DNA of 64,000 nucleotides from Amphiura filiformis (Eukaryota; Echinodermata; Ophiuroidea; Amphilepidida; Amphiuridae), in assembly GCF_039555335.1 (NCBI RefSeq), contig NC_092628.1, positions 57,151,547 through 57,215,546 on the forward strand, in the 5' to 3' direction. This document shows positions 38,901-48,175 of this stretch, in pieces (position 1 is the first letter of the stretch; each line of letters opens with the position of its first letter). A model generated the notes under the pieces. The model was given only the letters and a program-made list of their open reading frames with translations, ran no database searches and had not been told where the DNA came from. A program made the translations under genes and the position numbers.

Positions 38901-41527
38901 TGGAAACTTTCGGGCCTCATAACTTCTAAATTGTTGGTCTAAAGTATATAAAAGTATACATATTTAGAATGGCAAAGACTTGATAAGTTCATCTGTGAGG
39001 TCAAATTTGGGCCAAAATGCCTTTTTTGGCCCAAAATCCCAAAAAAAATTGTTTTTTGGCCCACTTCTTTTTCGTGCATTCTAACAAAAATATATTTTTA
39101 ATTTTTTGAAAATGGTCAAAAAATGCCGATTTTTCAAAAAAATCATTAAAAAGCCAGATTTTGGCCCAAATTTCAAATATTTTTGGTGAAATTGGTCGAA
39201 ATTCAAAAAAATGAAAAAACGGGTCCTATAGATATTTTGATCTAGTTTTTAAAAATTAATAAAAAAAAATTTTGGCCCAAGAATTTTTTTTAGGATGCAC
39301 GAAAAAGAAGTGGGCCAAAAACCGTTATTTTGGGGATTTTGGGCCAAAATGGCATTTTGGCCCAAATTTGACCTCTCAGATGAACTTATCAAGTCTTTGC
39401 CATTCTAAATATGCATACTTTTATATACTTTAGACCAACAATTTAGAAGTTATGAGGCCCGAAAGTTTCCATAATTCCAGGGTTCAGACCAACCTTAAGG
39501 CCGTATAAAATTAATGTTTTGGTTCTCGTCCAGAGGATTTTCATGAATTGATGAGGGAGGGAGGTGGTTTTTTTTTTTTTTTTTTTTTTTTTTTCAATGT
39601 AAAATTAGCATTGTCAGTAGTTTTCGGTCTTCTCCAACAGTGCTTGAGGAAACGATGAGGCCCTTTTTTTTTTTTTTCAAATTTGAGATTCTGAGGGATA
39701 AACCCCCTAGAGTACCACACAAAGACTTGGAAGTGATGCTTGTTCTCTAATAAACTTATTTATATGTATGAAGATTTCATAAATCATTCCAAAGTCTAAA
39801 AAAAATTGAAAAATCTAAAAAAAAAAAAAAAAAATCTGACAAATCCCAGAAATTGAGGAGGGAGGGACGAGAACCAAAATATTAATTTTACACGGCCTAA
39901 GCTAGCATGGACGCCACTGGCCTTGGCTATACCATTGTTTTCAAATAATTACAATTTTGTTGAGTTCATCAAGTAAGCACTTTTTTCCTTCTTCCTCTGT
40001 GATTGATTACAGATAAAAAAAAAATAGAAATATATATTTATCACTGCCAGACCATGCATTTTCGGATGAAAGAACAGTTTAGTATTGCAATACGCAAGTA
40101 TACCATTCACGTTGATCACGTTCGTTTCTTCATCATTTTCTGGTATTTTTCTTAAAAGTCGAGTGCACAAAGGTCATTGTTGTTAATTTTAAACATAGTG
40201 AATAGATTAATTCAAGTATGAGTTTGCATCATACTCGATTAAACATCTCAAAAGGATTAGAAACGAAGCAATCTCATATTATTTTCACAAGGCAAATTAA
40301 GAAACTAAAATATCATATATAGCCCCATATAAAACAATATATTGCGTTTTGTGTGCAAACTATAATGTGTAGACATGGTAGAAGAGAAGTTTTACGATTG
40401 AGGAAGAGAAGTTTAACGATTGATTAAGTTGAAATCAATGAGAATTATCCGTCCAGGTGCTTTTGTTTAATAACTAAATCTGAATTTTGATGATTTCTAC
40501 GATCGTCCGGATGAGCAAATCACTGGATGGGCCTTTAACTTACATATGATGGATTTATCTGCTTTTTCGATTGAATTTGCCTATTGAAGTACGAAAATAC
40601 ATTACCACTAATTACTGTTTAAGTGGACACTACCCTTAAAAGGGTCAACAAATCTTTAAGATTATCTTTAGACATAACTAAAATATCTTTAGACATAACT
40701 AAAATATCATGTATGAAATTCTGAGCTATAGTTGAAAATGTCAACCTGTTTAGACCTGTAAATAATAACGTATACCACTGACGGAACGATCGATAAAAAT
40801 AAACAAATCAATAAATAAATTAGTAAACAAACAAAAATAATAATAGATAAGTAAAATCGTGCTTGATGTCATCAAACATGGTCCCATTTAGCATGTTTAG
40901 GAAAGTGGCATCAACTTTGCATCAATTACCAATCAAGTTGAGTAGAACATTTAGTTTACTACTGTACTGTAATGAGCCAAACCCGCAAACGGTCATTTAT
41001 TTATCAGTCTGATACATTTTGTATTCATCAATTGAAAGTTACATTCAACTGACATGTTCAACATTTTATGCCTTGGGAAATTAAGCCCTAAATCATGAAA
41101 TGCATGTATACATGAATTTGTCCAATAACACATCAATAAAATAAGGATTATCAACAATCCTCCGAAATACTCTCTTGTTTCGATAGGTTAGTTGTACCTG
41201 ACTGTATCATGTACATTAATTAAGTCATAAATGCAATAACTTTATTACCTGGAATTGTAAACCCATTCTGCTTATATCATAAGTTTATCAACATACCTGT
41301 GTATCATAGTCTATAAGCACTAGTTCGAATCCCGGCAATATACTCTGATTTGCATTGACGTGTTCGAATCCCATCTTTGTCGCGGGCAAAGTTCCATGTC
41401 CACCAGGCCACGGGCCCGACATCGGGAAGAGTCCAAGAATATACAGAGGTGTGGTTGATGATGTTGTCCGTAAGAAACATACGAAGTACAACAGACTCTT
41501 GTAATTGAGCATAATAACATTTATCAT
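19398..41527 (-). CDS. GABBR2-like: GABA-B receptor subunit 2-like class C GPCR, complete, 18 exons
   Basis: A G-protein-coupled receptor of the plasma membrane. In vertebrates subunit 2 pairs with subunit 1, does not itself bind GABA, and couples to Gi/o. Eighteen exons were joined by GT/AG borders with agreeing phases: 41527-41297, 34882-34742, 31836-31666, 31295-31194, 31063-30949, 29184-29042, 26335-26185, 25822-25725, 25116-25053, 24362-24270, 23513-23363, 23263-23131, 22700-22596, 22160-22038, 21876-21693, 21466-21315, 20966-20826, 19488-19398. The product is about 795 residues. Subunit 2 hallmarks are [47 protein letters not shown] and [10 protein letters not shown]-like TLCLVFVPK. There is no sushi domain. 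The cytoplasmic tail is far shorter than in mammals (941 residues total). Introns are full of MITEs, and intron 6 holds a satellite array. The last exon may be off by one base in my count, so the final ~15 residues are uncertain. Confidence 0.93.
19687..19772. repeat. Dispersed repeat, inverted partner of 10048-10140
   Basis: Reverse complement of the 10-kb copy. It lies outside the receptor-coding exons, between exons 17 and 18. Confidence 0.7.
20270..20676. mobile_element. Fold-back element, diverged subfamily (407 bp)
   Basis: The ends ATCGGATAGCGACGTTTGCA and GCAAACGTCGCTATCCGAT are complementary. The arms contain TTGCATTCTGAATACGAGGA and TTCTGATATCAAATAATTTG, linking it to the family at 6907 and 32191, but the outermost ends differ. 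It lies in the last receptor intron (exons 17-18). Confidence 0.8.
21315..23513 (-). CDS. Receptor exons 11-16: seven-helix membrane domain
   Basis: Helix 1 (about residues 456-480, [20 protein letters not shown]) is in exon 11 (23513-23363). Helix 2 is in exon 12 (23263-23131), which opens with the subunit 2 signature [12 protein letters not shown]. Helix 3 is in exon 13 (22700-22596; [12 protein letters not shown]). Helix 4 is in exon 14 (22160-22038). Helix 5 is in exon 15 (21876-21693; [15 protein letters not shown]). Helices 6 and 7 are in exon 16 (21466-21315). Each exon keeps the reading frame. The tight match to vertebrate subunit 2 in loops and helices is the strongest reason for choosing subunit 2 over subunit 1. 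Confidence 0.93.
22826..22985. repeat. Two-copy tandem repeat (~75-78 bp)
   Basis: The block TTCACTATAATATTAATCCA ... GGATCGTA ... AAATCCCATAGTTTC occurs twice in direct order, with small differences, in the receptor intron between exons 12 and 13. Confidence 0.8.
23723..24102. mobile_element. Harbinger-like MITE in receptor intron 10
   Basis: The left end GGACAAGTAAAATAAAAAAC continues ATGTTTCACGTCC. The right end GGACGTGAAACATG continues to ...TTTATTTGGCC. TTA lies on both sides (23720-23722 and 24103-24105). A 3-bp TTA/TAA target duplication is typical of PIF/Harbinger elements. Confidence 0.8.
24270..34882 (-). CDS. Receptor exons 2-10: ligand-binding (Venus-flytrap) domain
   Basis: Exons 34882-34742, 31836-31666, 31295-31194, 31063-30949, 29184-29042, 26335-26185, 25822-25725, 25116-25053 and 24362-24270 encode most of the two-lobed extracellular domain. 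Anchors are [20 protein letters not shown] (exon 2), [11 protein letters not shown] and [11 protein letters not shown] (exon 3), [20 protein letters not shown] (exon 5), GWYGYEWW (exon 6), APYAYDGVW (exon 7) and VRVGIYN (exon 10). These align in order with vertebrate subunit 2. I cannot tell from motifs whether this subunit binds GABA itself. Confidence 0.9.
24905..25250. repeat. CA-rich and GA-rich low-complexity tracts
   Basis: 24905-25010 is rich in ACACACCCC. 25160-25245 is rich in GAGAGA and lies in the receptor introns either side of exon 9 (25116-25053). Confidence 0.7.
27619..28006. mobile_element. Harbinger-like MITE inside satellite array 1
   Basis: It starts GGCTAAAAAAATATGTTTGG and ends with CCAAACAATTT...TTTGCC. 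The inner ends GTTTGGTTGCC and GGCAACCAAAC are perfect complements. TTA at 27616-27618 and 28007-28009 is the duplicated target. Removing the insert and one TTA restores the satellite string GTTTATCAA. Confidence 0.85.
28595..28775. mobile_element. Degenerate hairpin MITE inside satellite array 1
   Basis: It contains GGTTCCGC...CTGGCAGCATGCATACATG on one side and CATGCCAGTTCGTGGCTCT...GGCGGAACC on the other. It resembles the intact TTAA hairpin at 47452-47640 (CTGGCAGCATACATGAA) but has decayed. Confidence 0.6.
31873..32190 (+). repeat. 318-bp direct repeat, copy 1 (empty site)
   Basis: It starts GGATCTGCCATTGTCTGTAC and ends AAATTTACCACACCC. It lies in receptor intron 2, about 36 bp outside exon 3. 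The second copy (32865-33467) is the same sequence with a TTAA MITE inserted. Here the uninterrupted string is GACTAACTTAAGTGATTTTC. Confidence 0.9.
32191..32864. mobile_element. Full-length TTAA fold-back element (674 bp palindrome)
   Basis: TTAAGGG at the left and CCCTTAA at the right bracket two arms of about 320 bp that are reverse complements along almost their whole length. Blocks are GACAGTATTTATTGTGGGAC, TTGCATTCTGAATACGAAGA, GCCGACGATCAATTGAAAAT and a centre around CCAAAAAAATTAGG. It lies exactly between the two 318-bp direct repeats. No coding capacity. The other relatives are half copies or fragments. Confidence 0.9.
32865..33467 (+). repeat. 318-bp direct repeat, copy 2 (interrupted)
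   Basis: Same sequence as 31873-32190 with scattered differences, split at 32974-33258 by a TTAA MITE. The end AAATTTACCACACCC is followed by unrelated sequence. Confidence 0.9.
32977..33254. mobile_element. TTAA-flanked MITE (piggyBac-like), copy 2
   Basis: The ends GGGGTCCTACACCCC and GGGGTGTAGTACCCCC are inverted. The right flank is TTAA; the left flank reads TTAC, one change from TTAA. The interior shares CAGTGACCCAAGACAAGCGG and TTTTGTTACCAGTG with the copy at 18866. The empty site is visible in copy 1 of the surrounding direct repeat. Confidence 0.9.
33753..34164. mobile_element. CCCAGCAAACAC-family MITE, copy B
   Basis: It starts TCCCAGCAAACACAAAACG and ends AATGTTTTGTGTTTTCTGGGA (complementary). 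It is a shorter version (412 bp) of copies A and C, in receptor intron 2... within the 34741-31837 interval. Confidence 0.85.
34992..35675. mobile_element. CCCAGCAAACAC-family MITE, copy C
   Basis: 684 bp, with the ends CCCAGCAAACACAAAAACG and CGTTTTGTGTTTGCTGGG. It is nearly collinear with copy A (16821-17476), including an internal CCCAGCAAACACAGAAAT block that restarts the terminal motif. It lies in receptor intron 1. Confidence 0.85.
36921..37162. mobile_element. Fold-back element with a tRNA-like core
   Basis: The arms AACTCGATAGTTAGCATATG...AACGCTTTTGAAA and their complement TTTTCAAAAGCGCTTGATAG...CTATCGAGTT are about 50 bp long. The spacer holds CCCATTAGCTCAGTTGGTAA followed by AGTGCCGGACTTT. 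This fits a tRNA 5' half with a box A (TAGCTCAGTTGG at 37075-37086). No box B is present. Confidence 0.65.
38874..39498. mobile_element. Second TTAA fold-back family, full length (625 bp)
   Basis: TTAAGGTTGGTCTGAGCCCT at the left and the complement GGGTTCAGACCAACCTTAA at the right. The arms stay paired through CGGGCCTCATAACTTCTAAA and AGACTTGATAAGTTCATCTG almost to the centre. The interior is TTGGCCC-rich and also palindromic. TTAA flanks both ends. Unrelated in sequence to the 32-kb family. Confidence 0.9.
39499..39897. mobile_element. Harbinger-like MITE abutting the fold-back element
   Basis: The left end GGCCGTATAAAATTAATGTT continues TTGGTTCTCGTCC. The right end GGACGAGAACCAAAATATTA continues ATTTTACACGGCC. 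TAA flanks both sides (39496-39498 and 39898-39900). The left TAA is part of the TTAA that closes the neighbouring fold-back element. Confidence 0.85.
41297..41527 (-). CDS. Receptor exon 1: signal peptide and start of the ligand domain
   Basis: The ATG at 41527 opens [20 protein letters not shown], a plausible signal peptide (a second ATG 15 nt in would also serve). It is followed by [29 protein letters not shown] and IDYDTQ, the usual first strand and helix of class C ligand domains. The donor GTATGT follows CAG at 41297. The 5' end and promoter are unknown; the satellite array begins only about 300 bp upstream. Confidence 0.88.
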
Positions 41528-41825
41528 GTATTGACGATAAAAGAGAGGCAGCTTATCAAGCTTTCCGTGTTACAATAAAAATACACAAATATTTGCACGA
41601 TGTGCTACGGGTCGAATTTAATATTGAAAATGGAATCAAAGTAAGTCAACAAATAATTTATTGTAGCAAAATAACGAAAACGGTTTGTGTTTGCATAAGA
41701 GCGTAGAAAATCTAACACGCCGTGTACGTTCTGCTTCAGTTTAATTGTCAAATTGATATGGCGAGATAGCAAAAAGAGAATACAAGCTCGCCTTTTGAAA
41801 CGCCCTCCATACACTTCCATATAGT

Positions 41826-44800
41826 CGCAAACCTATGTGCAGAGTTTATCCTGACTATGTAAGATATTAGTGGTAGATATTTCGTTTGATATCTACCAGA
41901 TAGAATCATTGATAAATTCACTACAAGCGAATTGGTATGTATCCCTGTAATTGATAAACTCACTGCACATACTTTTTATCTAGATCTAAACCTGATATAG
42001 TCACTGAAAAACACACGACACGTATGTTTACTCTCTACCCCTGATATAGTCACTGATAAACTCACTGCACATAAGTTTTCTATCTACCCCTGATAGAGTA
42101 ATTGATAAACTCACTTTGCTATCTACCCCTGATAGAGTTATTGATAAACTCACTACACGTAAGTTTACTATCTACCCCTGATAGTTATAAATATTGATTA
42201 ACTCACTACACATAAGTTTGCTACCCACCCCTGATAGTGTCATTGATAAACTGACTACACATAAGTTTGCTATCTACCCCTGATAGTCATTGATAAACTC
42301 ACTGCACATAAGGCTAAAAAAATAATGTCATGTCTCAAAGCCCATGGCAGTTTCAAAAACGAATGCGGAATGAGGTTGTTTTTTAAGATTTTTTTTTATA
42401 GATTTTGTAAAAACAAAATTATGAACTAAGATGTCATTTTCGAGTGTTCAAAAGTACGCAGTATGAAATTGTGGTTGATGTACACAATTGAAGTACAAAC
42501 ATCAATTGTTTTATACCTAAACAAACGAGTATCTTCCAAATTTGTCTCAGAATTCATGATTTTACGGCAAAAACTATTAAAAAAAACCCCTTTTTTTTTT
42601 TTTTTTTAATTAATTTGCCGTTTCAGCTGACATGGACGCGCTAAGAAAAACGAAAGCGCGCGTGGGCTTTGAGACATAAATTTTTTTTATTAGCCTAAGT
42701 TTGCTATCTACCCCTGACAGAGTTATTGATAAACTCACTGTACAAAAGTTTGCTATCTACCCCTGATAGAGTCATTGATAAACTCACTATACATAAGTTT
42801 GATATCTACCCCTGATAGAGTCATTGATAAACTCACTGCACATAAGCTCGCTATCTACCCATAATAGAGTAATTGATAAACTCACTGCACATAAGTTTGC
42901 TATCTATACCCCTGACATAGCTATTGATAAACGCACTATACGTACATTTGCTATCTACTCCTGAGTCAATGATTATACCAGATAGAATCATTGATAAACT
43001 CACTGCACATAAGTTTGCTATCTACCGCTGGTATAGTCATTGACAAACGCACTGAACATATAAAATTCACTATCTACCGCTTATAGAGTTATTGACAAAC
43101 TCACTCCACATAAGTTTGCTATCTACCCTGATAAAGTAATTGATGGACTCACTGCACATAAGTTTGCTATCTACCCCTGATATCATCATTGATAAACTCG
43201 CTGAACACAAGTTTACTATCTACCCTCACTACACATCAGTTTACTATCTACAGCTGAATGAGTCATTGATGAACTCAATACACATAAGTTTGCTATCTAC
43301 CCATATTATCATTTATAAACATACGACTCATAAGTGCATACGTTTGCTATACCCCTGATATATTCATTTACAACCTCAATGTACATAAGTTTATTATCTA
43401 CCGCTGATAGAGTTATTGCTAAACTAACTGAACATAAGCTTACGATCTACCGCTGACAGAGTCATTGATAAACTCACTCCACATAAGATTACTATCTCCG
43501 CTCGATCATCGATGAACTCGTTATACATAAGTTTGCGATATACCCCTGATATTACAGTTGATAAACCCATTGCACAGTTGGCTATCTACCCCTGATTATG
43601 TCATTGATAAACTCACTGTACAAAAGTTTGCTATCTACCCCTGATAGAGTCATTGATAAACTCACTGCACATAAGTTTGCTATCTACCCCTGATATAGCT
43701 ATTGATAAACGCACTATACGTACCTTTGCTATCTACTCCTGAGAGTAATTGATTATACCAGATAGAATCATTGATAAACTCACTGCACATAACTTTACTA
43801 TCTACCTCTGATATTCACTGATAAACTCTAACACGTAAGTTTACTATCTACCCCTGATAGAGTCACTGATGAACTCACTACACATAAGTTTGCTATCTAC
43901 CCCTGATATAGCTATTGATACAATAAATATTACAACGGGTTTGGGTAGATATTTCGTTTGATAAATACCAGATAGAATCATTGATAAACTCACTGCACAT
44001 AACTTTACTATCTACCTCTGATATATTCACTGATAAACTCTAACACGCAAGTTTAATATCTACCCCTGATAGAGTCACCGATAAACTCACTACACATAAG
44101 TTTGCTATCTACCCCTGACAGAGCCATTGATAAACCCACTGCACATAATTTCGCTATCTACCCCTGATATAGCTATTGATTAACTCACTACACATAAGTT
44201 TGCTATCTAGTGATAGAGTCATTTATAAACTCACTGCACATAAGTTTGTTATCTACCCCTGATAGAGCCATTGATAAACTCACTACACATATGTTTGCTA
44301 TCTACCCCTGACCAAGTCATTGATAAACTCACTACTCATAAGTTTACTATCTACTCCTGATAGAGTCATTGATAAACTCACTACACATAAGTTTGCTATC
44401 TACTCCTGATTGAGTCATTGATAAACTCGCTACACACGTAAGTTTACTATCTACTCCTGATAGAGTCATTGATAAACTCACTACACATAAGTTTGCTATC
44501 TACCCCTGATAGAGTCATTGATAAAACTCACTGCACATAAGTTGCTAGCTACCCATGATAGAGTATATTGATAAACTCGCCAGACATAAGTTTGCGATCT
44601 ACTCCTAATAGAGTCACTAATAAACTCGTTTGTGGTTTTTGAGTTAAGGCTAATAACCGCTAATAATATATAATATAGTTTAGTTTATATAATATAATTA
44701 TATTACAAAGGTTTTGGGTAGATATTTCGTTTGATATCTACCAGATAGGATCATTGATAAATTCACTACACATAAGTTTACTATCTAGCTCCTGATAGAA

Positions 44801-45075
44801 TCATTGATAAAATCACTGCACATAAGTTTACTGTCTACTCCTGATATAGTCATTGATAAACTCACTGAGTCACTGCACATAAGTTCGCTATCTACCGCTG
44901 ATAGAGTCATTGATAAACTCACTACACTAAGCTTACTATCTAGCCCTGATAGAGTCATTGATAAACTCACTACACATAAGTTTGCTATCTACCCCTGATG
45001 GAGTCATTGATAAACTCACTACACATAAGTTTGCTATCTACCCCCAATAGAGTCACTGATAAAATCATGCACATG
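41826..45075 (+). repeat. 50-bp satellite array 2, upstream of the receptor gene
   Basis: More than 50 units of ~50 bp: CTGATAGAGTCATTGATAAA, CTCACTACACATAAGTTTGC, TATCTACCCC. Orientation is opposite to array 1. At the left edge (41826-41871) one unit runs the other way and meets the array at a palindrome (41872-41897). Related palindromic junctions recur at 43944-43969 and 44717-44742. A Harbinger-like MITE interrupts at 42312-42695. Many units in the right half are close to consensus, suggesting more recent amplification than in array 1. Confidence 0.95.
42312..42695. mobile_element. Harbinger-like MITE inside satellite array 2
   Basis: The left end GGCTAAAAAAATAATGTCAT continues GTCTCAAAGCCC. 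The right end GGGCTTTGAGACATAAATTT continues ...ATTAGCC. TAA at 42309-42311 and 42696-42698. Removing it restores CACATAAGTTTGC of the satellite. The subterminal TCTCAAAGCCC is shared with 48973-49305 and in part with 45947-46392. Confidence 0.85.
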
Positions 45076-45946
45076 AGGCAGAAATGACACCCCTCATATC
45101 AATCCTTGGGATCTCCTTTACAGAACCCAAACCATTCCTCTTGTGTGTCAGCTTTATTTGAGTTAATATTTGAGTGCAAACATCTATCCCTACACACTAT
45201 TATCAATCCTATCATTGAAAGCACCAGTCACGACACAGCCCACATTTTAGGTGTCAGTGCTTACGTGAAGGTACAATCGACATATATTTCTTGAAGGGAA
45301 AAATGATGGAGCATCCCAGGCATTGTCACGTCCAATGCATATAAAACCATTCATTATAAATCTTCACTGACCAATAATTGGCCTTGTTAATATGGGACAG
45401 GTCAACATTAGAGAGCGTCAATTTATTTAGGTAAAAGCTAGAATAGTAAACACAAACTCTTTGCTATTGATTTTTTGAAAGCATTCTTTAAATTAAATCC
45501 AATTCCGTTGTTGTATTATGTATTACCTATTTGACATATAAATTAGTAAAACATTTTTGTTATGTACCTGCTTAAATTTTAGTTGCAATTTGTTCATTAT
45601 TGACAATGATTTCACTTTGGTATTACACTAATATATAATAATTGTCAAACTGGTAAATGCAAGTCTGTGGAAGTAAAGAAAGAAAAAAGCATAGCTATTT
45701 TTCTATCAAGTACTTTGACACGAAATCTAATTCTTTCTACCTAATGGTGATGGTCTGCCACTATGTATGTAATTACATTTAACTGCTCGAGTCAAGACCT
45801 TTCAAGTGCATACAAATCGACTCTAGCTGATGAGATCATGAGTTCAATCGCCTGTTTCCCCTCCAACTAGGACAAATTCCTCAATGACCAGGCATTTGCC
45901 CCCTTAGAACAACCAAGTTTGTCATATCCCTGGGACAGTTGCATTA
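45076..45946. other. Intergenic, nothing recognised
   Basis: No exon or clear repeat that I can support. A GAGTTCAATCGC string near 45840 resembles a pol III box B, but no box A stands at the right distance. Confidence 0.4.
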
Positions 45947-46392
45947 GGCCATCTTAATAAATCCTGTCTAAAGATTGTGAGAAATTGAAAACCTAATGCG
46001 GAATGCGGGTTTTTTATTGTATTTCTTTATCTTTATTTTTTATGTGTCAGTACAGGATTTGGAACAAGCATTTTGTGCAAAAAGTATCCAATGTTGCAAA
46101 TGTTGGAATAGTAGTCACTGCTACAAACTATTCTTCTCCTTTGTTATTTTTGTGTCCAAAATTTGCAAAAATCGGAAACTTATGATCAAATAGTTTAAAT
46201 TTGAGTTTTATTTTCACCTTTTTGTTAAAAAAAAAGATATAGAAAAAATGAATTTCTTTTTTTATTTTCACCTTTTTGTTAAAAAAAAAGATATAGAAAA
46301 AAATGAATTTCTTGATTTTCAAAGTGGACTATGCGCACAATTTTACTAACGCACGCGGCAGCTTTGAGACACAGGATTTAATTAAGATGGCC
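45947..46392. mobile_element. Harbinger-like MITE with internal 58-bp tandem duplication
   Basis: GGCCATCTTAATAAATCCTG at the left matches ...CAGGATTTAATTAAGATGGCC at the right. TTA flanks both sides (45944-45946 and 46393-46395). Inside, a block with TTTCACCTTTTTGTTAAAAA and AGATATAGAAAAAATGAATT occurs twice (about 46204-46313). The interior string AATGCGGAATG is shared with the MITE at 42312. Confidence 0.85.
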
Positions 46393-46397
46393 TTATA

Positions 46398-46545
46398 TAG
46401 GCATGAGACTGCACTTTCCTAAAAATCTGAAAAAACTGAAAATGCACGTGAAATTGGGCAAAAGTACCAAAAAAGTTGCGGAAATTTTGACTTAAAAAAA
46501 CTGAATTCAGTTTAAAAACGGAAAATTCTCATGCCTGTTTATATG
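46398..46545. mobile_element. Small inverted-repeat element
   Basis: TATAGGCATGAGA...TTTCC is mirrored by GGAAAATTCTCATGCCTGTTTATA. It abuts the MITE to its left. About 150 bp, no coding capacity. Confidence 0.6.
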
Positions 46546-47451
46546 ACACAGACTGTTTCACAGTTTGTTCCGATTATGACCCGACTGATCTTGTGTTAGG
46601 CATTATGTAAGAATGGTGTCTGGGTAAAGGTTGCAAATGTAAAAATTGTATTAATGTAAGATGCTGTTTTCACCATTTTTAGTGCACATGAAAAAATCGA
46701 AAAAATCATCATCCATGATAAACAATAACATTTAATTTGGTTATTTTTATTATTAACATATGAATATGATACATGTGAAATTATCATACAACACTACATC
46801 TTTGAAACAAAATGCTCTATGTTACTTTTTCTTTCTATTACTTGTTACTCTTCTCTTAATTACAAAATAGTACTGGTTTAATACTACATGTAATAATCAA
46901 ATTGGGAGGTGAGAGAATTCATTTCTACAAAATGGGCAAAAACATTCTGGAGAGCAAGAACAATAGAATGTTTGACAATCGAAGCATACTGGAAAAACTG
47001 AACATACATAAAAAGACAATAGCTACTATGACAACCAGGGTCAGGCTAAATTACTACAACTGCTGGGTTGTGTACATGAAAAATGTTAAACACTTACTAT
47101 ATATTTTCATGTAATGTCATGTCACCAAGTTGCTTAATTTTGTTCTCTTTCATTAATTTCTTCAAAACATTCACATTGAAATTTTACATGTGTTATCAAT
47201 CGCTGTTTTAGGGCTTCTTCAATTGACTACCTTCTCTCTTGTATCAAATCCTCGATCATATCACTCACCATAAAGCTACATAAGACCCATAGTTTGGAAA
47301 ATTGTTCGATAATGTTTAGCGAAATTGAAGTGACAGCTAAAAACAAAAAACCCAAAGCAACAAAAAATTGATGTACTTATGTATGTACTTATCTACAAAT
47401 CCCTTTTGAAAAAAGGGCCATGTGCTTTATTTTGAGAAGTGTAAAGCCCCA
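46546..47451. other. Intergenic, nothing recognised
   Basis: AT-rich, with only short chance reading frames. Confidence 0.4.
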
Positions 47452-47640
47452 TTAAGCTACTTGCGGTTCGCCATTATGCACTATGTGAGGGGAGAGCCTC
47501 GAACTGGCAGCATACATGAAAGGAAGAATTATGTAACCTTACACAGAACGTTATGACTAGTTCAATTCCCATTCATGTATGCTGCCAGTTCGAGGCTCTC
47601 CCGCATATAGTGCATAATGGCGGAACTGCAAGTAGCTTAA
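47452..47640. mobile_element. TTAA hairpin MITE (189 bp), near-perfect arms
   Basis: TTAAGCTACTTGCGGTTCGC at the left; GCGGAACTGCAAGTAGCTTAA at the right is its near complement. The arms, about 75 bp, include AGCCTCGAACTGGCAGCATA. Ends coincide with TTAA. A decayed relative lies in satellite array 1 at 28595-28775. Confidence 0.85.
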
Positions 47641-47812
47641 TAGGCTGATGCCATATTAATATTGAAAAAAACCACCCCATCTCTTGGGGGAAATTGCTCA
47701 TCGCATGAATTGAATTGCCTATATTCTACCAGTTTTAACACAAAATATCTGATAAATACCAGCATACACAACAAACGTGACCTGATTCACATGATAACCC
47801 AATTCCTTGTTA

Positions 47813-48049
47813 ACACAAACTAAAATCCAGGGCTCTGATAAGGCCCCACTGTATTCACAATTATCAGCTTGCTTGCAACAGTGGAATAATTTGAACACCG
47901 CAATAACACTAATGGATGTTTCTAAGAGCAATTTATGTAATTTGAAATATCTTATCACATTTACTATAGAGCTGTTATCTGATGTGTTAAAAAGTGCAAT
48001 GGCCCAAAATCTGATTGATTTTGAAATGCATTTTTTACACATTGCTTGA
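47813..48049 (+). CDS. Possible terminal coding exon, unrecognised
   Basis: A plus-strand reading with protein-like composition: QGSDKAPLYSQLSACLQQW, ITLMDVSKSNLCNLKYL, ELLSDVLKSAMAQNLIDF, ending ...FLHIA and a stop at 48049. It could be the last exon of an undetected gene or a processed remnant. I recognise no family, find no convincing partner exon, and cannot exclude a chance open frame. Confidence 0.22.
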   Translation, partial: TQTKIQGSDKAPLYSQLSACLQQWNNLNTAITLMDVSKSNLCNLKYLITFTIELLSDVLKSAMAQNLIDFEMHFLHIA

Positions 48050-48175
48050 CAAAACCAAGTGAATTTTTACTTGCTAAAATATTTTGTCCTTCACATCTGA
48101 TGACTTATTCAGATGATTGATATGTCATCTGATCTACTTTCCCAGAAAACTTTTCTTTTAACAAATATGGGGAAA

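Larger units (their letters stand above)
35676..41296. other. Receptor intron 1, remaining sequence
   Basis: Apart from the listed inverted-repeat elements (36921-37162, 38874-39498, 39499-39897) I see no exon. The receptor frame is satisfied by joining exon 1 directly to exon 2, so no exon is missing here. Poly(T) and poly(A) runs lie inside the 39.5-kb MITE. Confidence 0.5.

Noticed and set aside
41325-41385. Two GTTCGAATCCC strings resembling pol III box B
   Set aside because: Both lie inside receptor exon 1 and are explained by codons for GFE(L/H). No box A is at the right distance.
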